From: Azoarcus sp. KH32C | Lineage (GTDB): Bacteria; Pseudomonadota; Gammaproteobacteria; Burkholderiales; Rhodocyclaceae | Length of the DNA stretch: 64,000 bases | NCBI RefSeq assembly: GCF_000349945.1 | Contig: NC_020516.1 | Span: 1,426,001-1,490,000, forward strand | Reading direction: 5' to 3' | Part shown: piece by piece, positions 57,466-64,000 of the stretch | Numbering within the stretch: position 1 is the stretch's first letter | Layout: the number at the start of each line of letters is the position of its first letter | Made by a program: the position numbers and the translations under genes | Notes under the pieces: generated by a model | What the model saw: the letters and a program-made list of their open reading frames with translations, nothing else | Databases searched by the model: none | What the model was told of the DNA's origin: nothing

Positions 57466-58215
57466 CTATTCGTCGTAGTCGTCGTGTGACGGGTGGGACC
57501 CGAACTGGCCATGGTCTCGGATGCGCCAATAGTCCCGAGAGGCATCCAAACTGCGTTCGACCACATGGACTTCGCGAGGGGCAGTTCGCCCTTCCGCCTC
57601 GACCTGCGCTTGCACCGACCGTCCAATCTCACGCTTCACGAAGGTGCCGAAGCGGTCCTCCCTCACGGTGACCTTCTGGCCCGAAAATAGGTCCTTCAGG
57701 ACCGCTACAGCCACTCCGTTCCCCCTGAGATGCACTGCGCGCACTTCGTACTGTGCTCGGAAATCACGCTTCTTCCGGGTTGGAATGTGGCGGCGAACGC
57801 GCCCGAGCATCCGGGAAACAGCAATTCGCACCGAGCGCTCGCGCATGTGCTCAGGATACGTGCACGGGAACGTGTCTCCGCCGGACTCCATGTAGAGGCT
57901 ACTCTCTCCCGGTTTGACGGTGATGGCACGGCCTCGCTCTGCCCCCCGTTTGGACGAAGACGGGTTGTTTCGCGCCTTCGAGTGCAGTTTGGGCTGCCCC
58001 CGCACGCTCGCCTCGACTGCTGCATACGCCATGAGCCTACGTCGGCTATTTAGCGGGGGAAACGGAGGAAGAGACGGCCCAGCGTTGTAACTCGGGACGC
58101 CGCTCCTGACCTCCTTCAGCAGGTCTCGGTCGTCGTCCTCGTTATACCACCCGCGGCCGTCACACTTGTAGCACCGCTCGTTTTCGCCCCCGCACGAACA
58201 CTGGATTCTCGCCAT
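57466..58215 (-). CDS. Hypothetical protein with DnaJ-like zinc motif
   Basis: The 249-residue product begins with CSCGGENERCYKCDGRGW, a CxCG...CxxCxGxG pattern like half of a DnaJ zinc-finger repeat. The rest is basic with no recognised domain (RRHIPTRKKRDFRAQYEVRA is one stretch). AGGGG lies 5 nt before ATG 58215. It is the first of a minus-strand series leading to the WYL regulator, 181 bp away. A role in RNA or DNA binding is possible but unproven. Confidence 0.6.
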   Translation of the reverse strand: MARIQCSCGGENERCYKCDGRGWYNEDDDRDLLKEVRSGVPSYNAGPSLPPFPPLNSRRRLMAYAAVEASVRGQPKLHSKARNNPSSSKRGAERGRAITVKPGESSLYMESGGDTFPCTYPEHMRERSVRIAVSRMLGRVRRHIPTRKKRDFRAQYEVRAVHLRGNGVAVAVLKDLFSGQKVTVREDRFGTFVKREIGRSVQAQVEAEGRTAPREVHVVERSLDASRDYWRIRDHGQFGSHPSHDDYDE

Positions 58216-58711
58216 GTCCGCCCCTAAACGCCTATATGGTGTTTGGATGCAGGTTAGCAGAGTTAACCGTGTGACAGGCGCCGACCGGTTCGCGGTCGGC
58301 GACTTTCATCACGACCCATGAGGCGTATGCGGTACGCCACGCCCTGAGCGCCGAGTCACGCCACTCTCAAGGTCGCCGCTAGCGACACATGCTTAATCCG
58401 GCATGGAAAGTCAAAGGCGACATCAGTTGCCCACGTTTTGTGCGGCGGTCACGCGCGTGATGGACCAGGACTCGTTCGCGGGGCCTCACTGAGTTCCTGA
58501 GCGGTGCATCGCTCTGCAGCAGCCAGGGCAGTTCGACGGGGGACGGACCATCCCCGTCAATAGTTGTCACGCGCATTACCTCTTGTGCGGGCGGGCCATG
58601 TCGTCTCCAAATCTCACCCTAGTCCAGCAATCGAGGGGGCTCTGAACCGGCTCTAGTGTTCGCGTCAGATGTTGTCGCGTCCCCAGGTCATGCTATGTCC
58701 CGGTGCTTTCC
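58216..58711. other. Gene-poor stretch with hairpin
   Basis: About 500 bp without a convincing gene. GCCGACCG/CGGTCGGC at 58280-58300 forms a short stem. A 65-codon minus-strand frame (58379-58576) begins after AGAGGT but the spacing is too short for a normal ribosome site, so it is not called. Confidence 0.45.
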
Positions 58712-59491
58712 TCAGACCAGCTGACCCACTTCCTGATAAAGGTGACTCAGGACCTCCCGCATGTCGTGAGGCAGATAGCTCCATGCCTGGTCGGCGATGT
58801 CGTCGGGGATGCCGAACAGCGCTTCGGCAACACCCCCGGCAATGGCTCCGACCGTGTCGCTGTCCCCGCCGATAGATATCGCATTTCGGATGGCATCCTC
58901 AAAGTCGGTAGCGTCCAGCGCACAGATGAGGGCCTCCGGCACCGTGTACATGCAAGTCTCGTTGAACAGGTAATGCGGTCGGATGGCGTCGACCGAGCGA
59001 TTGAGGTCGTACCCGAAGCGCTCAGTCACGGCGACCTTGATGTTCTTTGGGGTAACGCGATTTCTGGCCAGGAAGATTGCCAACGCCGTCGCCTCCGCAC
59101 CTTTGAGGCCCTCAGGATGGTTGTGCGTTACCGACGTTACCCGCCTTGACAGTGTCGTCACCTCCTCTACCGACTTGGCAAGCAGGCCGGCCGGCGCGAC
59201 CCGCATCGCAGCGCCATTGCCGAAGCTGCCGTATGGCTCCATGCTGTCAGACAGCAGCCACTCGCCAAATCGGCTGCCCCAGCCGCCGTTGTCCCAGTAG
59301 CGGCGGCCCCAATCCTTCAACGCTTCAGCAGCGTCCCGGCCGTTGACGAGTGCGTCGGCCACCGCAATCGTGCAGACCGTGTCGTCCGTGTAGAAAGCCT
59401 TCTGGTGGAAGAACGGGTTGAAACTCTTCGAGCGGAAGTTGCTGAACTCGTAGACCGACCCAACGATGTCACCGATGACTGCGCCCAACAT
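58712..59491 (-). CDS. ADP-ribosylglycohydrolase family protein
   Basis: A 259-residue DraG/ARH-type hydrolase that removes ADP-ribose from protein, nucleic acid or another acceptor. Metal-binding motifs are TDDT at residues 35-38 and GGDSDTVGAIAGG near residue 211. MLGAVIGDIVGSVYEF is the usual start. GAGGAG lies 8 nt before the ATG. It is 12 bp downstream of the small gene at 59504 and probably co-transcribed with it. The acceptor is unknown. Confidence 0.93.
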   Translation of the reverse strand: MLGAVIGDIVGSVYEFSNFRSKSFNPFFHQKAFYTDDTVCTIAVADALVNGRDAAEALKDWGRRYWDNGGWGSRFGEWLLSDSMEPYGSFGNGAAMRVAPAGLLAKSVEEVTTLSRRVTSVTHNHPEGLKGAEATALAIFLARNRVTPKNIKVAVTERFGYDLNRSVDAIRPHYLFNETCMYTVPEALICALDATDFEDAIRNAISIGGDSDTVGAIAGGVAEALFGIPDDIADQAWSYLPHDMREVLSHLYQEVGQLV

Positions 59492-59503
59492 TTGCGTAGC
59501 TCC

Positions 59504-59788
59504 TCAATTGCGGTTGATGCGATGGGTACGATGCCCGACGGTGATGACGGTGCCGCGTTCGTCGACCACCGCGTAGACGCCCAAGGCCGGTTCGATGCGC
59601 CGGAAGGCGTCACTGCCGACGCTGCGGCGGATGCGTTCCTTGCTCTTGTGTGTGAGATACATGAGCTTCGCACCTCGCTTGTCGTATTCGTGCACGCCGA
59701 ATTGCATCAGGAGGGGCAGCACCTCCGCCTGAATCCCGCGTTGCTGTGCGCGGCGAGCGGCGTGATGGGTCATAGCGGCTTGCGGCAT
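59504..59788 (-). CDS. Small conserved hypothetical protein, linked to the glycohydrolase
   Basis: A 94-residue protein from ATG 59788, with GGAG 7 nt upstream. A longer frame to 59884 has no support. It reads THHAARRAQQRGIQAEVLPL and GAKLMYLTHKSKERIRR, then GVYAVVDERGTVITVGHRTH. This resembles DUF4258-like small proteins, some of which are toxins. It precedes the glycohydrolase gene by 12 bp; a toxin/antitoxin-like relation is only a hypothesis. Confidence 0.65.
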   Translation of the reverse strand: MPQAAMTHHAARRAQQRGIQAEVLPLLMQFGVHEYDKRGAKLMYLTHKSKERIRRSVGSDAFRRIEPALGVYAVVDERGTVITVGHRTHRINRN

Positions 59789-59903
59789 GGCATATCTCCC
59801 CTTCGTTGTGATGGGGTCCATTATCTGGGCTCGCTGGCTCACTGGATGAGCCGGTCGGAGCGCACAGTTTGCTTCAGAGGCCAATGGCAGTCTGAGTTCC
59901 TAT

Positions 59904-59917
59904 ACCTAGGACCTAGG
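59904..59917. repeat. Tandem ACCTAGG, candidate operator
   Basis: ACCTAGG occurs twice in direct tandem, each containing the palindrome CCTAGG, 18 bp before the start of the exonuclease gene and upstream of the divergent small gene. It may bind a regulator of either gene. Confidence 0.35.
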
Positions 59918-59935
59918 CCAACTGGAGAAACGAGG

Positions 59936-60859
59936 ATGATTGACGACAAGGAAGCTGTGCGTGTGGCGGCAATGGTGAAGGCTCTCGAGCGACACCCGGA
60001 TTACCGCGTCCTGCGGCGACTTCAACCGCGTGCGAAATACGGCGTTCCTGACGAGTTTTCGTACGTCGCGAACGGCGTTCTGGTCGATACCGAGACGACG
60101 GGCCTGAACCCGGAGAAGGATGAGGTAATCGAGCTCGGGATGCTGCGGTTTTCTTATGACGCGGAGACCGGGCAGGTATTTGAGGTGCAGGACAGTTATG
60201 GTGCGCTGGAGCAGCCGTCACGCTCCATACCACCTGAGACGACACGGATTCACGGCATCACCGACGCGTTGGTCGCCGGGCAGCGAATCGACGATGCCCA
60301 CGTCGCCGTACTGTTGTCGGACGTCTCAGTTGTCATCGCGCACAACGCGGCGTTCGACCGGCGGATGCTGGAAAGGCGCTTGCCTGTCTTCGAGCGCTAC
60401 CGTTGGGCATGCTCGGTGAAAGAGGTGCCGTGGGCTGCCGAGGGGTTCGGGTCTCAGAAACTGGAGTATCTCCTTGGGCAGTTCGGTTTTTTTCATACCG
60501 CACACCGGGCCCTGGATGATTGCCAAGCTCTGCTGGAAGTCCTGCAGCATACGTTGCCGCGGTCGGGGCGACCGGGTTTGTATCACCTGCTCCGGTCCGC
60601 GGTAGGGGAAAGCTGCCGCATCTGGGCCGTCGACGCTCCGTACGAGCGAAAGGACCGGCTGAAGGCGCTAGGTTACCGCTGGGATGCAGACGCATACTGC
60701 TGGACCCTGATGACGACTCGGGACGCTCTTTGCGAGGACCTGCAGACGTTGAAGGAGGCCGGATACGGTGGCAACTCGGTTCCGGTGAAGGTCGAGGTCC
60801 TCGATGCAACGGTGCGCTACTCAGACCGAGCAGGACGACTCGAGAATCGATATCTGTGA
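59936..60859 (+). CDS. DnaQ-like 3'-5' exonuclease with C-terminal extension
   Basis: A 307-residue DEDDh exonuclease. Exo I is VLVDTETTGLNP (Asp51, Glu53), Exo II is VIAHNAAFDRRML and Exo III is HRALDDCQALLEVL. The final 100 residues hold a second domain with APYERKDRLKALGYRWDADA, like the DUF5710 motif found in plasmid and phage proteins. ATG 59936 has GGAG 8 nt upstream; the open frame continues back to 59405 without a better start. It is likely a DNA or RNA trimming enzyme encoded by the mobile element. Confidence 0.9.
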   Translation: MIDDKEAVRVAAMVKALERHPDYRVLRRLQPRAKYGVPDEFSYVANGVLVDTETTGLNPEKDEVIELGMLRFSYDAETGQVFEVQDSYGALEQPSRSIPPETTRIHGITDALVAGQRIDDAHVAVLLSDVSVVIAHNAAFDRRMLERRLPVFERYRWACSVKEVPWAAEGFGSQKLEYLLGQFGFFHTAHRALDDCQALLEVLQHTLPRSGRPGLYHLLRSAVGESCRIWAVDAPYERKDRLKALGYRWDADAYCWTLMTTRDALCEDLQTLKEAGYGGNSVPVKVEVLDATVRYSDRAGRLENRYL

Positions 60860-61062
60860 TGCTTTTGGGGCAGCTTTTCAGGCTGTCCCATTCTTGTGGT
60901 CGGCATGTCATTCAGGTACATCGGGCACATCTTGTTCAATAGGAAGATGGTTCCGAGCAGGCAGGGCGCTTCGGGTACTTCCACGCCGACGTGAGCGGGA
61001 ATCCCGACCATCACCATGGCAAGAAAAGCCGTTCGCCGCGAGTACCAATGGTCCTCATGCAA
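60817..61062 (-). CDS. Possible small membrane protein
   Basis: A minus-strand frame from TTG 61062 gives about 81 residues with two hydrophobic stretches (RRTAFLAMVMVGIPAHVGVE and APCLLGTIFLLNKM). It overlaps the end of the exonuclease gene by 43 bp. No ribosome site is clear, so it is a weak call. Confidence 0.25.
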   Translation of the reverse strand: MHEDHWYSRRTAFLAMVMVGIPAHVGVEVPEAPCLLGTIFLLNKMCPMYLNDMPTTRMGQPEKLPQKHHRYRFSSRPARSE

Positions 61063-61094
61063 AGTGTGGCGGAAACTAGGGTAGGGAGGGGGGA

Positions 61095-61125
61095 CCCCGC
61101 GAAGCGGGGGGAACCGCCAGGTTCC
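61095..61125. repeat. Adjacent hairpins in the origin region
   Basis: CCCCGC-GAA-GCGGGG (61095-61109) is followed at once by GGAACC-gcca-GGTTCC (61110-61125). Paired stems of this kind are common at plasmid origins, either as single-strand initiation sites or as regulators, but they could also be a terminator. Confidence 0.5.
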
Positions 61126-61141
61126 GTTGAAATCTCGGCGC

Positions 61142-61302
61142 AAAATATATCCGAGAATTATTCGCCCAAGTTTAAGATTAAAACGATTACGATTGGCCAG
61201 ATTCCGTACAGGACGAGGCTTTCAGCGACGTACGCATACTTGCTGCGCACGTACTTCCTACCTGCTGCGCATGTCGAATCTACCTGCTACGCACGTCCCA
61301 AT
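61142..61302. other. Plasmid-type origin (oriV) with three 22-bp iterons
   Basis: Three repeats lie head to tail at 61237-61258, 61259-61280 and 61281-61302 with core TACYTGCTRCGCAYGT, each exactly 22 bp, so they face the same side of the helix. To the left, 61142-61200 is AT-rich (AATATATCC, AATTATTCG, TTTAAGATTAAAACG), fitting a DNA-unwinding element, and TTATTCGCC resembles a DnaA box (TTATNCACA). The initiator gene begins its 3' end 20 bp to the right. All of this is read directly; function as an origin is inferred. Confidence 0.7.
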
Positions 61303-61321
61303 TTGTCGGTCCGCCGCTCAT

Positions 61322-62329
61322 TCATGCGGTATCGTTGCCCCGAGGCGAGCGAGCCGGAAGGCGAGCACGCACCACACGCAGACAATCGTTTTCGTCGATT
61401 CTCCATGACACGAGGAAGCCGCTTGCCACGACCGCCGCGAGTGCGATTGAGAGTGTCTGCCGAAACTTTGATAGCTCACTGTCGGTGCAGGACCCGGACC
61501 GCAGACGCAACGTCTTTATCGGGACCGGAATAGGGTTCGCGTGCGTACTATAGAAGCCCGCGAGCCACTGAGCGAGCGGCTTTCCCCTGAGCTTCTCCCG
61601 TACCTCCAGCAGTAGCGCGGTCCACCTACCCGTGCCAAACAGGTTTCCCATCGCTGGAGGTACTGCGAATCGCAATGCTGTCCCATCTCCCTGGCCGAAC
61701 GAATCGAACGTGACCATACGGTCGCGCATCATGAACTCACCGTTCTCTGTGCGAACTGAAAGCGTTGCCGCTCCGAGTCTTGCCAGAGCATCCTTCAGCC
61801 ACTCTGTCGTGCGCGAGCCCCAGCCACGACCAATGGCGGCGCAGAATTCAAATGGGGTGACGGTAATCTCCTGGCCAAGGGCATTGGCAGACAGGCGTAG
61901 GCAATGAAGCCACACGTCGAGGTCCGCCTGGTCAAGCTGTGTGCCGGTGAATAGCACTTCAAAGCCCGGTTCCGAGGCGATAACCTCGCGCGTCAGTCCC
62001 CGCCGGGTTCCCTTCCTAACTACGGCGAACAGTGGGGAGCGCAGCACAAGGTTGGGACAGACGGTCTTCCCGGAACTCATCGTGGGAAGTCGTACGACGG
62101 GACCAATTTTCACCGCCGAGCGCTTCTGGCGCTCACGGACATCGAGGGGGCTTGCATGAGGCTCGAATTCGCCAATAGTCCCGTATTCAGCCATCGCGGC
62201 TTCCGCGATGCGCACGCTGGCCAACATCCGCTGACCGGCCTCGCACACATCCGGCAGGTTCATTGATTCGCCGTCACGAATCATTTCGTCGGCAATGTGA
62301 CGCCGTTCCCGCAAAGATAATCGCGGCAT
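61322..62329 (-). CDS. trfA: Plasmid replication initiator, TrfA family
   Basis: A 335-residue iteron-binding initiator. Recognisable TrfA-like segments are VVRLPTMSSGKTVCPNLVLR, RSPLFAVVRKGTRRG and GTQLDQADLDVWLHCLRLSA. WTALLLEVREKLRGKPLAQW then LAGFYSTHANPIPVPIKTLR follow, the winged-helix part. The basic C-terminal tail is RVVRARLPARSPRGN. GAGGAAAA precedes ATG 62329. It should open the origin at the adjacent 22-bp iterons and recruit DnaA and helicase. In IncP plasmids TrfA sets copy number; whether it is active here is not known. Confidence 0.9.
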   Translation of the reverse strand: MPRLSLRERRHIADEMIRDGESMNLPDVCEAGQRMLASVRIAEAAMAEYGTIGEFEPHASPLDVRERQKRSAVKIGPVVRLPTMSSGKTVCPNLVLRSPLFAVVRKGTRRGLTREVIASEPGFEVLFTGTQLDQADLDVWLHCLRLSANALGQEITVTPFEFCAAIGRGWGSRTTEWLKDALARLGAATLSVRTENGEFMMRDRMVTFDSFGQGDGTALRFAVPPAMGNLFGTGRWTALLLEVREKLRGKPLAQWLAGFYSTHANPIPVPIKTLRLRSGSCTDSELSKFRQTLSIALAAVVASGFLVSWRIDENDCLRVVRARLPARSPRGNDTA

Positions 62330-62431
62330 TTTCAGTTTTCCTCACTGGCACGAGTGTCGGGATGCAGCGAGGACGCCGATTGAGCATGTGCGCGAGCGAC
62401 GTCCCGTCTGGAAACCTTGGGAACAACAAGA

Positions 62432-62452
62432 ATGGGGGAGGCGCTCCCCCAT
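62432..62452 (-). terminator. Intrinsic terminator between two minus-strand genes
   Basis: A perfect 9-bp stem ATGGGGGAG/CTCCCCCAT with a 3-nt loop lies 6 bp past the stop of the gene at 62458, followed on that strand by TCTTGTTGTT. It would isolate trfA transcription from the upstream gene. Confidence 0.65.
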
Positions 62453-62457
62453 GGTTT

Positions 62458-63510
62458 TCAGGCGGCCACGGCCAGCTTCTTGCGATGACGCCGCAGCACG
62501 TACAGCATCGCGGCACGCGCCTCAACGGCCGGCACCTCGAGGTACTTCTCGAAGACCTGGGCGAACGGGGCCCTGCCGGCCGCGTAATCCAAACCGACCC
62601 GGTGACACCAAGAAGTGATGCCGAACTCGCAGGCGCCGACCGCGCGTGCGTCCTTGACATCAACAAACAGCTTTTCCGTCGCGGACCCGAGCCGCCGCAC
62701 CAGTTGCTCGAACGGCAGTTGGAGCGCCGTCTCGGCCAGCGCGACAGCCTCCGCCGCCGCCTGCTTGCGCTTCAGCCCCTGCAGCGCGCTACGCGGTGTC
62801 GAGCCGTGGTGGGCGACCTCGCCCTGGCGTGCGACAAAACCTTCCTCGCAACGAACCTCGTAGCCACGCCCCTGGACCACCCAGCGCGCGGCGAACAGTT
62901 CGACGCCCTGAGGCGCGCCGTCGAGCTGGCTGGCATCAAGGCACATCATTCCGTCAACAGCATGCAGTCCGCGGTCAAACACCCGATTTCGCCAAAGGCG
63001 CGGCAAGGTGATGGTGGTTGTGGTGATGTCGTATGCCCAGCCCTTGAACTTGCCGCGATATACCTCCCAATCGGCCTTGCGCTCACTTGAAACGCCTACT
63101 TTGGCCGGGTCGTCGGTGAATGCCACCTGAAGCGCCGTATGCCCGCCATCGTTGTGGCGGTAAAGATTGAGGTATGTAGTGCGGGGCTTGATGCACTTGT
63201 GCTCAAGAAGTCGCCCGGGCAGCTCATTGCTTAGGGGTTTCGTCCTGCGCAGCCCTCTCATCTCATGGTCAGTAACGGCTCGGCCCAGACGCGCTTCGGC
63301 GCGAAAGGGGACGGCTCCGAACTCAGCAAGTGCGGTTAGTCGCCGGTAGATTTCGTCGGTTGCAGTGTCCAGCGTGTAGCTACGCTCGGTACGGGGCGTA
63401 GCTGAAAGCGCCGCTCGCACCTCCTTCTTCGTCGGAGCGGTATCTCCGTACTTCTCACGCAGTTTGATTGCAATTTCGCGGACTTGCGGGTTCTTGATGG
63501 TATGCAACAT
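62458..63510 (-). CDS. Hypothetical protein upstream of trfA
   Basis: A 350-residue protein with no recognised domain. The N-terminus looks like a DNA-binding helix region (LREKYGDTAPTKKEVRAALS). The middle contains a Trp/Tyr-rich segment (DWEVYRGKFKGWAYDITTTT), and the C-terminal part has Lys/Arg-rich helices (ALQGLKRKQAAAEAVALAET, YVLRRHRKKLAVAA). AGGAG lies 7 nt before ATG 63510. It is separated from trfA by a hairpin and may be a plasmid maintenance gene. No function is proposed. Confidence 0.7.
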   Translation of the reverse strand: MLHTIKNPQVREIAIKLREKYGDTAPTKKEVRAALSATPRTERSYTLDTATDEIYRRLTALAEFGAVPFRAEARLGRAVTDHEMRGLRRTKPLSNELPGRLLEHKCIKPRTTYLNLYRHNDGGHTALQVAFTDDPAKVGVSSERKADWEVYRGKFKGWAYDITTTTITLPRLWRNRVFDRGLHAVDGMMCLDASQLDGAPQGVELFAARWVVQGRGYEVRCEEGFVARQGEVAHHGSTPRSALQGLKRKQAAAEAVALAETALQLPFEQLVRRLGSATEKLFVDVKDARAVGACEFGITSWCHRVGLDYAAGRAPFAQVFEKYLEVPAVEARAAMLYVLRRHRKKLAVAA

Positions 63511-63548
63511 TCGCTATCTCCTGAGGTCGTCCTCCGGGCGAGGACCGG

Positions 63549-63761
63549 ATGTGTAGCGAATGCGGCGAAAGTTTTCGGGGGAGCCGAGAAATATTTATGG
63601 AGAGCTTCGCGCGAGTCCGCGGGAGATGCGTGTGCTATGCCGCCGAGCGGGCCTGCTGTTTTGGACTGCGCGTACGTCACTCCGTAGCAGACACCCAGGC
63701 TAATTCCGTCTGGAGCGAACTTTCCGCCAAATTTGGAGCGTCTCGGCAGGCCGCCGCATAG
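63549..63761 (+). CDS. Possible small cysteine-rich protein
   Basis: ATG 63549 with GAGG 5 nt upstream opens a 70-residue frame beginning MCSECGESFRGSREIF, with VRGRCVCYAAERACC further on. CxxC and CxC pairs suggest a zinc-binding mini-protein. The gene diverges from the one at 63510, leaving 38 bp between the starts. No family is recognised. Apart from this frame, the 332 bp between 63511 and 63842 shows nothing. Confidence 0.35.
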   Translation: MCSECGESFRGSREIFMESFARVRGRCVCYAAERACCFGLRVRHSVADTQANSVWSELSAKFGASRQAAA

Positions 63762-63842
63762 TTAAAGGGTAGCCCAAGCACCGTAAGCAGTTGCGACCTC
63801 AGCAACCCGGATGCCGGCACACCCATTAACAGGAGATACACC

Positions 63843-64000
63843 ATGAATACGAGAGATTTGCACGGTCAAGGCTACTACGCTGGAGGAGTGACCGCGGCGG
63901 ACGAGAAGGCGAAGCAAGCGGACTTGGACATCACGGAGCTACTCGCTTCCGCCAGCCCACTGGCAATAAAAGGTTTGTGTTTCTCGCCAGTGCAGCACGG
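63843..64000 (+). CDS. Hypothetical protein (partial, runs off the window)
   Basis: ATG 63843 follows an AGGAG ribosome site and the frame is open to the window edge (52 codons). It reads MNTRDLHGQGYYAGGVTAAD and ITELLASASPLAIKGL. The family is not recognised. The clear ribosome site and gap suggest a real gene that continues to the right in the same accessory element. Confidence 0.65.
   Translation, partial: MNTRDLHGQGYYAGGVTAADEKAKQADLDITELLASASPLAIKGLCFSPVQH

Noticed and set aside
58379..58576. A 65-codon minus-strand frame
   Set aside because: The ribosome site is too close to the ATG and no family is recognised.
61009..61080. Short plus-strand frame starting MARKAVRREYQWSS
   Set aside because: Only 22 codons, no ribosome site and within the origin region.
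38796..64000. CRISPR array or cas genes
   Set aside because: No regularly spaced repeats with unique spacers were seen; the only phased repeats are the three abutting iterons.

Overview
The window is a piece of a GC-rich betaproteobacterial chromosome. The 16S rRNA, the flg/fli gene order and the protein sequences point to Rhodocyclales, in the Azoarcus/Thauera/Aromatoleum group; this is inferred from recognition, not from a database search. About 38.8 kb of core genome is followed by at least 25 kb of accessory DNA that runs off the right edge.

Core metabolism and ribosomal RNA (1-11.6 kb). dCTP deaminase, a PLP-dependent Orn/Lys/Arg decarboxylase and dihydrofolate reductase lie on the plus strand. 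Thymidylate synthase faces them, so three enzymes of dTMP and folate supply sit together. A divergent gene encodes a possible PilZ-like protein. Next comes a complete rrn operon (16S, tRNA-Ile, tRNA-Ala, 23S, 5S) with a near-consensus promoter, boxA-like elements and a strong terminator. A decayed IS66 tnpB fragment lies just beyond it.

Flagellar cluster (12-38.8 kb). flgNMA on the minus strand diverge from flgBCDEFGHIJKL plus a small lipoprotein gene on the plus strand. fliFGHIJK and fliLMNOPQR follow on the minus strand, then an FleSR/FlrBC-type two-component pair and fliE on the plus strand. Together they encode the rod, hook, P and L rings, MS ring, C ring and export gate. Readable promoters fit the usual hierarchy: a consensus FliA (sigma28) site before flgM, a FliA-like site before flgK, and sigma54 -24/-12 sites before fliE and fliL. 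The FleR-type activator carries GAFTGA.

Accessory region (38.8-64 kb). It opens with a P4-type integrase 160 bp after fliE. It then holds a secreted HExxH protein, a chimeric integrase pseudogene, and a large HTH-containing tyrosine recombinase whose ribosome binding site lies in one arm of a perfect 10-bp hairpin. Further on are a tight DUF2130 nuclease / 5'-nucleotidase / Nudix operon, an overlapping AddAB/RecB-like helicase-nuclease pair, and a WYL regulator followed by a truncated RecB-like (TM0106-type) N-terminus. An ADP-ribosylglycohydrolase pair and a DnaQ-like exonuclease come next. The region ends in a plasmid-type replication module: a TrfA-family initiator beside three exactly phased 22-bp iterons, an AT-rich stretch and paired hairpins. 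The whole looks like an integrated plasmid or ICE-like element carrying DNA- and nucleotide-processing cargo, possibly for defence. Function in defence is inference only.
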